Positions 26,038-34,011 of a DNA stretch of 59,470 nucleotides are shown one piece after another. The position numbers and the translations under genes were made by a program. Source of the stretch: Vibrio sp. Of7-15 (GTDB lineage: Bacteria; Pseudomonadota; Gammaproteobacteria; Enterobacterales; Vibrionaceae); contig NZ_JAKRGH010000032.1 in the NCBI RefSeq assembly GCF_022347565.1, positions 1 to 59,470 on the forward strand, in the 5' to 3' direction. The notes below the pieces were generated by a model. The model ran no database searches. It saw only the letters and a list, made by a program, of their open reading frames with translations, and had not been told where the DNA came from. Within the stretch, counting starts at the first letter, position 1; each line of letters opens with the position of its first letter.

Positions 26038-26283
26038 ATGAATATACTCGATCGATTAAGTGACATTATTCAAGATGTACTGGATGATGATGAATTGGAA
26101 ATTACTCGCAATACCACCGCAGATGATGCGGAAGATTGGGATTCGTTGGCGCAAATTCAGATCATAGATGCGCTGGAAAAAGAGTTTCACATTAAGTTAT
26201 CCATGGCTGAAATCGAGCAGATGAATCAAGCCGGTCATGTTGGCGCTACGGTTGATTTAATTGCACAAAAGCTTACGGCATAA
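26038..26283 (+). CDS. Acyl carrier protein
   Basis: 81 residues from ATG 26038 with AAGGAG upstream. The four-helix carrier fold is clear from DDAEDWDSLAQIQIIDALEKEFHIKL. The attachment serine is Ser36 in WDSLA, the standard D-S-L phosphopantetheine site. It is acidic, as usual for carriers. It is distinct from the fatty-acid AcpP sequence (no DSLDTVELVMALEEEF), so it is a dedicated pathway carrier. It is flanked by an FkbH-like loader and a MaoC hydratase. The likely job is to hold the glyceryl or hydroxyacyl unit while MaoC and SDR act on it. Confidence 0.93.
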   Translation: MNILDRLSDIIQDVLDDDELEITRNTTADDAEDWDSLAQIQIIDALEKEFHIKLSMAEIEQMNQAGHVGATVDLIAQKLTA

Positions 26284-26293
26284 GGGGCATAGT

Positions 26294-26713
26294 ATGGAAA
26301 ATTATACTTTAGCGACAATCCATGTCGGGTTGAGTCATGATTTTTCACGCTTGATTACTGCCGATTTGGTTGATGCGTTTACAAAGATAAGTGGTGATAC
26401 CAATCCGCTGCATGTGGACCCTAGCTTTGCAAAAGAGCGGGGTTATGCCGAACGGGTGGTGTATGGCATGTTAACAGCTTCTTTGTATTCCACGCTGGTG
26501 GGCGTTTACTTACCAGGGAGAAATGCGCTATTGCAAGAAGTGGAAACCAGTTTTCGACGTCCGGTGTACATTGGTGACGAACTTACGATTTCTGGTGAAG
26601 TAGTAGAGGTTAATGAAGGCTTAAAACGTATCTCAATTAAGGCATACATTGTGAATCAGCATGGTCAGAAAGTGTCAAAGGCAACCATAAAAGCGGGTGT
26701 TTTTGAAGGCTGA
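26294..26713 (+). CDS. MaoC-like (R)-specific enoyl hydratase/dehydratase
   Basis: 139 residues from ATG 26294, ten bases after the ACP stop, behind AAGGGG. An in-frame start at 26261 would overlap the ACP gene and has no advantage. Hot-dog fold with the hydratase-2 motif ISGDTNPLHVDPSFAKERGYAERVVYGML, which contains the catalytic Asp and His and the MaoC loop. Family members hydrate trans-2-enoyl thioesters to (R)-3-hydroxyacyl thioesters or do the reverse. With the neighbouring ACP and SDR it may form or reduce a short 3-hydroxyacyl group. Confidence 0.9.
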   Translation: MENYTLATIHVGLSHDFSRLITADLVDAFTKISGDTNPLHVDPSFAKERGYAERVVYGMLTASLYSTLVGVYLPGRNALLQEVETSFRRPVYIGDELTISGEVVEVNEGLKRISIKAYIVNQHGQKVSKATIKAGVFEG

Positions 26714-26735
26714 TAATAGGGATGGGAGAAAGATC

Positions 26736-27470
26736 ATGGCAATGAAACACGTCTTAATTTTAGGAGCAAGCTCCGACATTGGTATAGAAATCATCAAACA
26801 GCTTGAGTGTGATGACGTTCAGGTTTTGGCTCATTGCTTTCAGCATCCAGAAAAGTTGGTTGCGTTAAATCGGCAATATTGCGGTGATATTATTCCTATG
26901 CCAGCGGATCTTAATACCGAAGTCGGTACACAATCTTTGATAAAGCAAGTGAGTGAAGTGTGCGATATGCCAGATCAGATTGTAATTTTGCAAGCCCCTC
27001 CTTTACAGATGAAGCGTTTTAAGTCGTTAACCCGAGATGATTTTCAGCAAGATTTTCATCTGCAAACTTTGGCGGCATTTGATGTTTTGAAGTATTTTGC
27101 TCCTAGAATGGCTAAGCGGGGATCTGGACATATTGTTTTCTTATTGAGCAGTGTCACGCTAGGGTTGCCCCCTTCGGCCATGGCACATTATACCACAGGA
27201 AAATACGCGTTAATGGGGCTCATGCGTGCGGTTGCAGCAGAGTATGGACACAAAGGGTTAAAAGTGAATGCGGTGTCGCCCTCTATGATGGAAACCTCCT
27301 TTTTGCACCACGTACCGGATAAACTGGTTGAGCTGCATGCTGAAAAGCACCCACTGGGCCGTAATGCCTCAACAAAAGACGTTGCGCCTGTTGTGGCCTT
27401 TTTACTCTCCGAAGGAGCAGAGTACATGAATGGGGCAAATTTACCCATTTCAGGAGGAGAGGTGATATGA
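26736..27470 (+). CDS. Short-chain dehydrogenase/reductase (FabG-like)
   Basis: 244 residues from ATG 26736; upstream in-frame codons lie within the MaoC gene end, and GGGAGA precedes this ATG. The nucleotide-binding motif is LGASSDIGIEI (a variant of TGxxxGIG) and the catalytic set is Ser in LLSSVTLG with YTTGK (Tyr-x3-Lys). NAVSPSMMETSF is the usual PG-motif region with Ser-Met replacing Gly-Pro/Phe. The Asn of the NNAG motif is replaced: the corresponding strand reads VILQAPPLQM, so the tetrad is not standard. It probably reduces a 3-oxoacyl or similar group on the ACP. It overlaps the next gene by four bases. Confidence 0.88.
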   Translation: MAMKHVLILGASSDIGIEIIKQLECDDVQVLAHCFQHPEKLVALNRQYCGDIIPMPADLNTEVGTQSLIKQVSEVCDMPDQIVILQAPPLQMKRFKSLTRDDFQQDFHLQTLAAFDVLKYFAPRMAKRGSGHIVFLLSSVTLGLPPSAMAHYTTGKYALMGLMRAVAAEYGHKGLKVNAVSPSMMETSFLHHVPDKLVELHAEKHPLGRNASTKDVAPVVAFLLSEGAEYMNGANLPISGGEVI

Positions 27471-28387
27471 GTCTAGAGCAGCGTATTCTAGCTAATGTAT
27501 GTGACATTGAAGCCGATTCGGAAAATCAATTCTTATCGCGTTTTCCTGTCTCACATTACTTGTCTTTTTTTTCAGGTGCTCGCAATACCAGCCCGTATAC
27601 CCAGTTTCCTGGTTTTTTAGCACCATGGTTTGAGAAAATAGTCCAAACGGAAGGTGCAGAGGCTCTTTATACTATGCATCGATTGGCTTTATTAATGTTG
27701 ATGCAACGAAGTTTAGCGACATTGAATAAACATAATGCCTCATCTTCAGCAATAGCGCCAACAACCAAAATGGCGATCACCGATTGGTTTAGTGATATTT
27801 GTCAGTATATAGAAAGTGGTGGCACCATGTATTTGGATGCTCACCATGATTATTTTAAAAAAGACATTCATATCGCCGCGTTAAAAATGTTGCCTACGTC
27901 TTCGATTTGTCACTTAGAGGTAAGCGGTCTTCCCCGTCGCTTTTTGCTTTGTGGAGGGATCTCTCAGGCGTGTTATGGTCTGAAGACCTTGTATTTGGAT
28001 CTGAGAGGTAATTATAAACGGCTCTTTGAACTTCATATGGATGATCGCAGAATTCAGCCCCATTTCTTAGAAGAAGGTTGGATCCGGCTTTATAAGGAAG
28101 TGGCGAAAGAAGTGCTTTGTCAGCCCAACATTTCAGGGGTTTTTGCTCAAAGCTGGTTTTGGGATAAGGCGGTTGGTGATATTAGTAAAAATACTCAATA
28201 TTTACGAAGTATTCCTGAACAAGGCGGTGCCAAGTTTTTTAAATTAAGCGAAAGCGATGCCGATAAAAGTGCAGCGTTGAATAATAAAAAGCGTAAACGT
28301 TTGTATGTGGAAGGTCAGTATAAACCAACGGGGTATTTAATGATCTGGCCTCGGAAAGCACTGTTAGAGTGGTATCGACAATTTTAG
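27467..28387 (+). CDS. Unknown cytosolic protein, last gene of the FkbH/ACP operon
   Basis: 306 residues from ATG 27467, overlapping the SDR stop (ATGA). No signal peptide, no confident membrane segment, no motif I can assign. Visible features are a His/Asp-rich turn (YLDAHHDYFKKDIHIA), a Gly-Cys section (RFLLCGGISQACYGLKTLYLDLRG), a basic KKRKRLYVEGQ segment and a C-terminal aromatic strip. The translational coupling says it serves the same pathway. An acyltransferase, moving the ACP-bound group to an amino sugar freed by the deacetylase, is the missing activity and the natural guess, but that is inference only. Confidence 0.7.
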   Translation: MSLEQRILANVCDIEADSENQFLSRFPVSHYLSFFSGARNTSPYTQFPGFLAPWFEKIVQTEGAEALYTMHRLALLMLMQRSLATLNKHNASSSAIAPTTKMAITDWFSDICQYIESGGTMYLDAHHDYFKKDIHIAALKMLPTSSICHLEVSGLPRRFLLCGGISQACYGLKTLYLDLRGNYKRLFELHMDDRRIQPHFLEEGWIRLYKEVAKEVLCQPNISGVFAQSWFWDKAVGDISKNTQYLRSIPEQGGAKFFKLSESDADKSAALNNKKRKRLYVEGQYKPTGYLMIWPRKALLEWYRQF

Positions 28388-28810
28388 TTATTATTATGGA
28401 CTTATTTGTAAAACTAATACTGTGAGTGGTCATGTTTATTTAAGAAAGACTAATATTAGTAATATGAAGAATAGCAGTTATAAAAAGGCGTTTGCTTTAG
28501 TATTTGCTTCTTTAAGCAGTACTCAGCTCAAAGTCTCTATTTACTTCCATTGAGTTGTACACTGACCACAAACTTAATGTTCATTAAATGTTTTTCTGTT
28601 ACAAATGCAGCACTCTCTAGCAATAGCTAGTGTATTTATAAGTGATGGTATAGTAAATTTTAGTACCTAGTGAGATAGGATTAAGTTTATTTTTAACTCC
28701 ACCAATCGTGGAGTTAAAAATAAGTACAGTGCCTAAAAACATTAAAGTTATCTATGTGTAAATATACAGAGTAATTTAAAGTCAGGCACAAATTTGAATA
28801 GGTAATTAAA
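28388..28810. other. AT-rich intergenic region
   Basis: About 420 bases with no gene, rich in A and T. The main structure is the 14-base inverted repeat at 28689-28721, listed separately. A shorter dyad (CTAGCAATAGCTAG) lies near 28617-28630. Confidence 0.4.
28689..28721. repeat. Perfect 14-base inverted repeat
   Basis: ATTTTTAACTCCAC (28689-28702) and GTGGAGTTAAAAAT (28708-28721) with the loop CAATC. The T-tract precedes the stem and the A-tract follows it on both strands, which is the reverse of an intrinsic terminator. It could instead be a stem in a small RNA, or a terminator whose U-tract is absorbed into the stem. Confidence 0.7.
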
Positions 28811-29458
28811 TTAAAACTTCAATGCTGTCCAAGGTCCACTTTGACTGTCTTTTGGCTCTTGAGATAATGTCCAGTGTCTCGCGTAGTAATAAACGTTATT
28901 GTGTTTAACTACTTCGCCACCTTTATATTCTTTTGTTGCAGACCAAGTTGGCACTTTGGTCAAATCAGGAGTCTCAGGGTTGTTGTCACCATCACCGTTA
29001 CATGTGGAGTTAAAGATGCCTAATGGTTTATCTGTGTTAACAAACCACTTAACTGCAATTGTGTCAGAGTTATAACCACGATTGACGTGCTCTCCTACGT
29101 TCCATCTTGCAGCGTGTCGGTAGCCGCTGGTGTCTACAGTCGAGAAGTAGTGATAAGCGTTGTCATGAATGTGTAGTTTGTCGCCAACAAAACCACTACT
29201 AATATTTGATGTCAACTCAGCGTAAACCTTGCCATCTTTAGTGTATACATATTCAGCGGTAGATAATGCTTTTGAAGTACCTGCATCTTGCAGAATTCTA
29301 ACTTCTTGCCCTGCTTCCACCGCATCGATGAGTTGACATAGCTGTCCTTCTATTACATTACCGTTTTTATCGTGGTGATACGCTAATGTCCAATTTGCTG
29401 AGGCTCCAAAAGATGTGGCTAATCCTAAAAAGCTTAGGCCCAATAGATGCTTTTTCAT
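28811..29458 (-). CDS. Secreted protein with a C-terminal chitin-binding (CBM5/12) module
   Basis: 215 residues from ATG 29458. A signal peptide (residues 1-21, MKKHLLGLSFLGLATSFGASA) is followed by a domain of about 145 residues with no name (WTLAYHHDKNGNVIEGQLCQLIDAVEAGQEVRILQDAG). The last 45 residues are a CBM5/12 module: PTWSATKEYKGGEVVKHNNVYYYARHWTLSQEPKDSQSGPW, with the aromatic platform residues in YYYARHW and the closing W. CBM5/12 binds chitin, common for Vibrio surface colonisers. The first domain may be catalytic or an additional binding module. Two Cys (residue about 41 and STCNGDGD) may form a disulphide. Confidence 0.82.
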   Translation of the reverse strand: MKKHLLGLSFLGLATSFGASANWTLAYHHDKNGNVIEGQLCQLIDAVEAGQEVRILQDAGTSKALSTAEYVYTKDGKVYAELTSNISSGFVGDKLHIHDNAYHYFSTVDTSGYRHAARWNVGEHVNRGYNSDTIAVKWFVNTDKPLGIFNSTCNGDGDNNPETPDLTKVPTWSATKEYKGGEVVKHNNVYYYARHWTLSQEPKDSQSGPWTALKF

Positions 29459-29943
29459 TATAAATCTTTACCTTATTCTTTAAATGAGTGGTGATTTTAT
29501 GAAGGTGATTATTATCTTATTGGTTCTGGGAATGGGAGTTCTTTTATATATTTTCGATGCATATCACTTAAGTTAAGCTTAGGTGTTTAATACTTAATCG
29601 TAGAAGAGCAGATTTTCTACAGTTGGGTTCTTCGTGAATTTTTATGTCACTCTATTTTTCTGTTGAATTTCTTTTTCGTTACATCAAAACTTTCGGGAAA
29701 TTTTTATAGAAAATACAGGGTAAACTCAAACAAAAAATAAATTAAAAAATTGAGGTAGTGGCTTTTTATATTTAATGTATATTTTTTCTTGATTGGTAAT
29801 AAAAGTGGTGAGAATTTCTAAGGCTTTCCTGAGGCCAGTGATATAGAAGAAGCAATTTGGAATGGTTTAATCAAGCGTTGTGAATTTATAACGGGAAACA
29901 ACGTTAAAAGATGTTTAGTGTAAGGTTGAGTAGGTTATTTTAT
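29459..29943. other. AT-rich intergenic region
   Basis: About 485 bases with no supported gene. A 33-codon open stretch at 29841-29942 (FPEASDIEEAIWNGLIKRCEF) has gene-like composition and could be the 3' end of a lost gene, but no start or longer frame supports it. Confidence 0.35.
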
Positions 29944-30507
29944 ATGAAGCTAGTATGGATACATGGCGGGCCTGCCGCAGGCAAGCTTACGGTGGCGACA
30001 TGTTTGAATGAGCAGTTTGGCTATAAGTTGTTTCACAATCATTTAGCTGTTGATCTGAGTCTTTCCATTTATGATGAATTTGGGGATAAGGATTTTCTTT
30101 CTTTCACTAATCGCATTCGTCGATTGGTTCTTTCAAAGGCAAGGGAAATCGGAGTCAGTCACCTTGTGCTAACCTCGATGACCTGTAATGACAGTGATTC
30201 AGAAGAAGTTGAGAAATACTTAAGCTTTTTTATACGTGAAGGGATTGATGTGTACCCCATACACTTGAATCCTCGGTTAAGCGTTTTACTTGAACGTTGT
30301 GTGTCGGAAAGCCGTCAGAGTACAAATAAACTGTCAAATGCTGAATCTGTGTCGGATTTGGCTAAAAGGACCAAGTTTTTGAAAATTGAACATGAAAATA
30401 CCCTTTCAATAGATAATTCTAATTTAACGCCGTTGGAAGTCTCAAAAATAATAATGAGCCATGTTGACAACGGTGGTAATAAAATCATTAAAAAAAACAT
30501 AGTTTAA
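29944..30507 (+). CDS. P-loop shikimate-kinase-like ATPase
   Basis: 187 residues from ATG 29944; an earlier in-frame ATG at 29911 adds 11 residues before the first strand and has no better ribosome-binding site. The N-terminus LVWIHGGPAAGKLTVATCL is the G-P-x-A-x-G-K-L-T P-loop of a small kinase-like family, in which Leu replaces the usual Ser/Thr after Lys. It is followed by FHNHLAVDL and HLVLTSMTCNDS (substrate and Walker B-like strand). Proteins like this are often annotated as AAA or shikimate kinase relatives but their substrates are unknown. It is isolated in an AT-rich accessory stretch. Confidence 0.75.
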   Translation: MKLVWIHGGPAAGKLTVATCLNEQFGYKLFHNHLAVDLSLSIYDEFGDKDFLSFTNRIRRLVLSKAREIGVSHLVLTSMTCNDSDSEEVEKYLSFFIREGIDVYPIHLNPRLSVLLERCVSESRQSTNKLSNAESVSDLAKRTKFLKIEHENTLSIDNSNLTPLEVSKIIMSHVDNGGNKIIKKNIV

Positions 30508-30607
30508 TTTTTGAGTATACACACTTTATGTTACTTTTTTCAGGGTTTGATGACTATATCAATAGCGTGGTAATATTCTATCGGTTTATAGTTGGAAGGA
30601 AGCTACA

Positions 30608-31132
30608 TTGATTGAGCTTGTTTTAGTTTTTACTCTACCATTAGGCATAGTGTTCGCATTTTTGCTTGCTCCCATTTGGATCCCCTACTTTACCAATAAA
30701 GAGAATAAATACTTTAGGTTCGATCGTTTGCATAAACTTGAAGGTGTAAAAAATAGAACTAGTGGTAGGCAGCTATTTTGGATGCATCAGCGTGCTGCTG
30801 GCCTCTATCTTTCTCCAGTGATTTTTTCAATATTTTTATGCTATTGTGTTGATAGTCAAGAGGTAGCATTTTTGATTATTGGCTTAATTCATTTGATATC
30901 GACAGTTTATATCTGTTTCCATGAGCCGTATTCTATGTACCTGCAATTCAAAGGGTTTCGCAAAGTAACCCATTTATTTTGGGGTGTAAATATGTTGCTA
31001 GCCGTCATTAACTTTGTTCTAGATGTTAGTCTACTCATTTTTCTTATCAGTTTAATGCTAATGATGTTATGGACAAAAAAGGTGGAAAGAGCGCTGGTTT
31101 ATAGTCAAAAACTAAGTATTACCGTTTTTTAA
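30608..31132 (+). CDS. Unknown inner-membrane protein
   Basis: 174 residues from TTG 30608, supported by GGAAGGAAG just upstream. No ATG follows before the first membrane segment. Four or five membrane segments are visible (LVLVFTLPLGIVFAFLLAPIWI, GLYLSPVIFSIFLCYC, VAFLIIGLIHLISTVYI, LFWGVNMLLAVINFVL, LLIFLISLMLMMLW), with a basic, aromatic loop between the first two. I do not recognise the family. It lies between two other small accessory genes and has no operon partner. Confidence 0.6.
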   Translation: MIELVLVFTLPLGIVFAFLLAPIWIPYFTNKENKYFRFDRLHKLEGVKNRTSGRQLFWMHQRAAGLYLSPVIFSIFLCYCVDSQEVAFLIIGLIHLISTVYICFHEPYSMYLQFKGFRKVTHLFWGVNMLLAVINFVLDVSLLIFLISLMLMMLWTKKVERALVYSQKLSITVF

Positions 31133-31294
31133 AATAGAGAATAAATATTTGTTATTTTTATGTTCATGTAGTTGATACTGAAAATATCTAGTATCAGTAA
31201 CCGATTTAATTTATTCTTGTTATCAATTTTGTAGATTAAATTATATAAATATGCAGGCCTAATATTTTAGGCATGTTTGCTTAAGGAGATTAAA

Positions 31295-31774
31295 GTGGCG
31301 ACAGAAGTAGACCACACATCAAAATATAAATTGGCCTCTAGATGGTCACGTTTTTGGGCTGGAGTTATTGATTTTATCGTGTTTATTACTTTCATTATCC
31401 CCATATTTTTTTATACAGATGTTGGTGAGCGTATGACTAGTTCTGGTCAAGTTTCTCCAATGGAAACGGCGTTATTTGTCGTGTATAGCTGGCTTACATA
31501 CCTACTTTGTAATGGATACTTACTGCATAAAAAAGGCCAAACTATTGGTAAAAATGTGTTTGAAATTGCAATTGTTGATTTAGATGAAAGGTTACTAGGT
31601 TTACCTAAATTATTAGTTAAACGTTCACTGCCTATGGTTATTTTAGGGTACATACCATTTATTGGGAGTTTTATGTCATTGATTAATATTTTGTTTATTT
31701 TTCGCAAAGACAAGCGCTGCCTACATGATTTAATTGCAGGAACAAAAGTCATAGATGTAACTGCTACGAAATAA
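31295..31774 (+). CDS. RDD-family membrane protein
   Basis: 159 residues from GTG 31295, chosen because AAGGAG lies six bases upstream; the in-frame TTG at 31277 precedes that site. The RDD domain has three or four membrane segments. The name residues appear as LASRWSRFWAGVIDFIVFITFIIPIFF (Arg, Asp) and the late Asp in CLHDLIAGTKVID. The middle loop carries GQTIGKNVFEIAIVDLDERLL, typical of the family. RDD proteins have been proposed to act in Na+/H+ transport or as accessory membrane factors, with little direct evidence. Confidence 0.85.
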   Translation: MATEVDHTSKYKLASRWSRFWAGVIDFIVFITFIIPIFFYTDVGERMTSSGQVSPMETALFVVYSWLTYLLCNGYLLHKKGQTIGKNVFEIAIVDLDERLLGLPKLLVKRSLPMVILGYIPFIGSFMSLINILFIFRKDKRCLHDLIAGTKVIDVTATK

Positions 31775-31843
31775 GTGGAATTCAATATTGGCAGCAATAT
31801 ACGAAAACGGCACATGACCACATTCCTACAAACGGAGGTAAGT

Positions 31844-32165
31844 TTGAATCAAGAAGAGTTAAACTTAATGCATTTGCCACTTCAAAAAATACGTTTTCAA
31901 TGATCTGACGAGTGCAGAGGTTCATTGTTTAGATCTTAATGAGCCATTTAAGATTTCGAAACCGTTTAAAGTGTTGTTTGATAAAAGCGGTATTATGGCA
32001 AGCAGGTTAACGGACGAACCTGTACCCCAACATGAAAATTTTCCAGTGTATACCAGTGGCGACAAAGGCTTAATTTGGGAACTGTTTGATTGTATTAAGT
32101 GGTTAAGCCGTGATGATACGGAATTGGCGAAGTCTTACATCAAAAAGTTGGCAGACAAGCTCTAA
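31844..32165 (+). pseudogene. Small gene broken by a one-base insertion in an A-run
   Basis: TTG 31844 with GGAGG five bases upstream begins MNQEELNLMHLPLQKIRFQ and hits a stop at 31901. The next frame, open from 31869, reads KKYVFNDLTSAEVHCLDLNEPFKIS onward to the stop at 32165. Removing one A from the six-base run at 31884-31889 joins the frames into a protein of about 106 residues. It ends LIWELFDCIKWLSRDDTELAKSYIKKLADKL. I do not recognise it. This could be a real inactivation, a sequencing error, or slippage on the A-run. Confidence 0.6.
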
Positions 32166-32190
32166 GTTATTTTAACTAATCATAAGGGGG

Positions 32191-32290
32191 CTAGCTGTTA
32201 GTCCATTTGTTAAACTTCCGTATTTTTTCATTGTTTTGATTGAAAATGGCATCTACGATGATACCAAGATAATTACGGAACATAACCTAG
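32191..32290 (-). pseudogene. Mobile-gene remnant, copy 1 (shares a 68-base repeat with 58982-59049)
   Basis: The plus-strand segment 32223-32290 matches 58982-59049 with about nine mismatches. On the minus strand it reads, from an ATG at 32283, MFRNYLGIIVDAIFNQNNEK and then diverges to a stop at 32191. Three of the four differences within the shared NYLGII-to-EK coding stretch are synonymous, so both copies descend from a real coding gene. A transposase is likely, but I cannot name the family. Confidence 0.65.
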
Positions 32291-32406
32291 TGCAACGTTA
32301 GTTAGCCTATATTTGATCGTATAGACAATCGGTGAGGTCGTAGCTGCATGTAATGGATAGTTATGCTGGGTTGCCTATGTGTTAGGTGTTTTTCGGAGCC
32401 GTAAGC

Positions 32407-32796
32407 ATGACGAAATTCTATCAATATCTCGCAGATGCTATTTTGTTTCTACACTTTTCGTTTGTCTTCTTTATCATTGTTTCTTTGATATTAATCTTAC
32501 TCGGTGGGTGCCTTAAATGGGCTTGGATCAGAAACTGGTGGTTTCGAGTTGTTCATCTGGTGGGGATCAGTTTTGTTGTTGTTCAATCTTGGTTGGGGTT
32601 AATATGCCCACTCACAACACTGGAAATGTGGTTACGCGCGCAAGTTAATGAAGCGCACTATACCGGAAGCTTCATTCAATATTGGCTACAACGTATTTTG
32701 TATTATCAAGCCTCTGATTGGGTGTTTATATTGATTTATACCTTATTCGGTTTACTTGTTATCGTGTCATGGGTCCGACTTCCGCCACATAAATGA
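32407..32796 (+). CDS. DUF2784-type membrane protein
   Basis: 129 residues from ATG 32407, with GGAG upstream at about ten bases; the in-frame start at 32386 adds seven residues. Four membrane segments. Family features are LADAILFLHFSFVFFIIVSLILILLGG near the start, WWFRVVHLVGISFVVVQSWLGLICPLTTLEMWLR in the middle (with the conserved CPLTxxExxLR), and the late YYQASDWVFILIYTLFGLLVIVSW. DUF2784 proteins are conserved small inner-membrane proteins of unknown function. It stands alone. Confidence 0.85.
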   Translation: MTKFYQYLADAILFLHFSFVFFIIVSLILILLGGCLKWAWIRNWWFRVVHLVGISFVVVQSWLGLICPLTTLEMWLRAQVNEAHYTGSFIQYWLQRILYYQASDWVFILIYTLFGLLVIVSWVRLPPHK

Positions 32797-32981
32797 GTGA
32801 GTAATTATTTCCTAAACTGTGTCACTACGGGTTCTTTGTAGGGGAAGTTGGTTCTTTAGATGGGGCTATATTGAACGGTTTATCTATAGAAAAGTGAATT
32901 TTGACGTATAGGGCAGCGAAGATATTGCATTGTGCAATTATCCGTCTTACGTTGAGCAATAAACCTTAAAAGGTGAATGAA

Positions 32982-33227
32982 ATGATCAGTTGTAATGAAT
33001 ATGACTATATAGAAATAGTGTGTATGTGTCGTTATCCTATTCAGTTAACTCTGAGGTCAGGAGCAATAATAGAATGCATAGCACTTGATACTCAGCGTAA
33101 TGAAGACCGTGAAGAATGCATTAAAGTTGATGTAAATGGCGTTGAAGAGTTAGTCGTGTTAGATGGGATCTCTAAGCTTGTCGTTTGTATTGAAAATAAA
33201 CACTTTCAAGAAGTCACTTTTCGATAA
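32982..33227 (+). CDS. Rof-like Rho-binding antiterminator
   Basis: 81 residues from ATG 32982, with AAAAGGTGA at a good distance; the in-frame GTG at 32973 overlaps that site. The sequence ISCNEYDYIEIVCMCRYPIQLTLRSGAIIECIALD follows the Rof pattern (C-x-x-Y-D-x-x-E-x-x-C, then a hydrophobic strand and a Gly turn). The rest forms the Sm-like beta fold (KVDVNGVEELVVLDGISKLVV). In E. coli Rof (YaeO) binds the termination factor Rho and reduces Rho-dependent termination. This copy may act similarly, perhaps as a spare or stress-specific form. The fit to the family pattern is good over the N-terminal half. Confidence 0.75.
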   Translation: MISCNEYDYIEIVCMCRYPIQLTLRSGAIIECIALDTQRNEDREECIKVDVNGVEELVVLDGISKLVVCIENKHFQEVTFR

Positions 33228-33322
33228 TCATTAAATCAAAATAAACAGACTGTTATTCTTATGTGATGAGCTTAAGCTTTGTCTGGGGCTTATCTAAAGT
33301 ATTCGTTTTCTAAGGAAAGAGT

Positions 33323-33937
33323 ATGGAAATTTGGGCGTTATTTTTCTTTATACCAGCATGTTTTGCGCTCAACATGACGCCAGGGCCTAATAATCTTTTG
33401 TCCATGAATAATGCGCGATGTTATGGCTTTAAGTCTGCTGTTGCTGCTGGGCTTGGTCGAATTGCTGCATTTTCAGTTATGATTGCACTGGCGGCGTCTG
33501 GTTTAGCGGTTGTTTTATACACATCAGAAGTACTGTTTTTTCTAATAAAATTATTTGGTGCTGCTTATTTGCTCTGGATTGCGTTTAAACTTTGGCGCTC
33601 AGAATCGACCCCATTATCTGACATTGAGCGTAATAAAAAATTGATGGGGCTTGTAAAACAAGAGTTTGTATTGGCTGCGGGCAATCCGAAAGCAATTCTT
33701 ATTTTTACTGCATTTCTTCCCCAATTTGTAGATGTTTCGGCAAATGCTGAGGCGCAATTTCTTGTATTAGGGGGAGTATTTCTCGTATTAGAAATACTCG
33801 CAATCTCTATTTATGCAGTGTTTGGCTTGTATTTAAGGAGCTGGTTTTCAAAGCCCCAAATGACAAGGCGCTTTAATAAAGCATGTGCTGCATTTTTGGC
33901 TTTGTCAGGGGCGAATTTGTTGTTCAGTCGGCAATAA
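33323..33937 (+). CDS. LysE/RhtB-family amino-acid exporter
   Basis: 204 residues from ATG 33323 with AAGGAAAG upstream. Six membrane segments. Diagnostic motifs are the N-terminal MTPGPNNLLSMNNARCYGFKSAVAAGLGRIAAFSVMIALAASGL (the TPGPN motif and Gly-rich segment) and KQEFVLAAGNPKAILIFTAFLPQFV (the NPKAxLFF motif). The family exports lysine, threonine, homoserine lactone or related compounds. The substrate cannot be assigned. A loose inverted repeat (AGGCGGA/TCCGCCT, 33958-33991) lies between this gene and the convergent pcp. Confidence 0.9.
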   Translation: MEIWALFFFIPACFALNMTPGPNNLLSMNNARCYGFKSAVAAGLGRIAAFSVMIALAASGLAVVLYTSEVLFFLIKLFGAAYLLWIAFKLWRSESTPLSDIERNKKLMGLVKQEFVLAAGNPKAILIFTAFLPQFVDVSANAEAQFLVLGGVFLVLEILAISIYAVFGLYLRSWFSKPQMTRRFNKACAAFLALSGANLLFSRQ

Positions 33938-34011
33938 TTCACTCACTAAATGATTTGAGGCGGACACTCGCGGCATTTGCCTTTTCCGCCTAGGTATTTG
34001 GTTATTAAAAA

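Noticed and set aside
29841-29942. 33-codon gene-like stretch ending just before the kinase-like gene
   Set aside because: A stop codon precedes it directly and no start, ribosome-binding site or longer frame is present.
29900-33300. Possible integron cassette array
   Set aside because: Genes are small and mostly on one strand, but I found no repeated attC-like imperfect palindromes with GTTRRRY ends.
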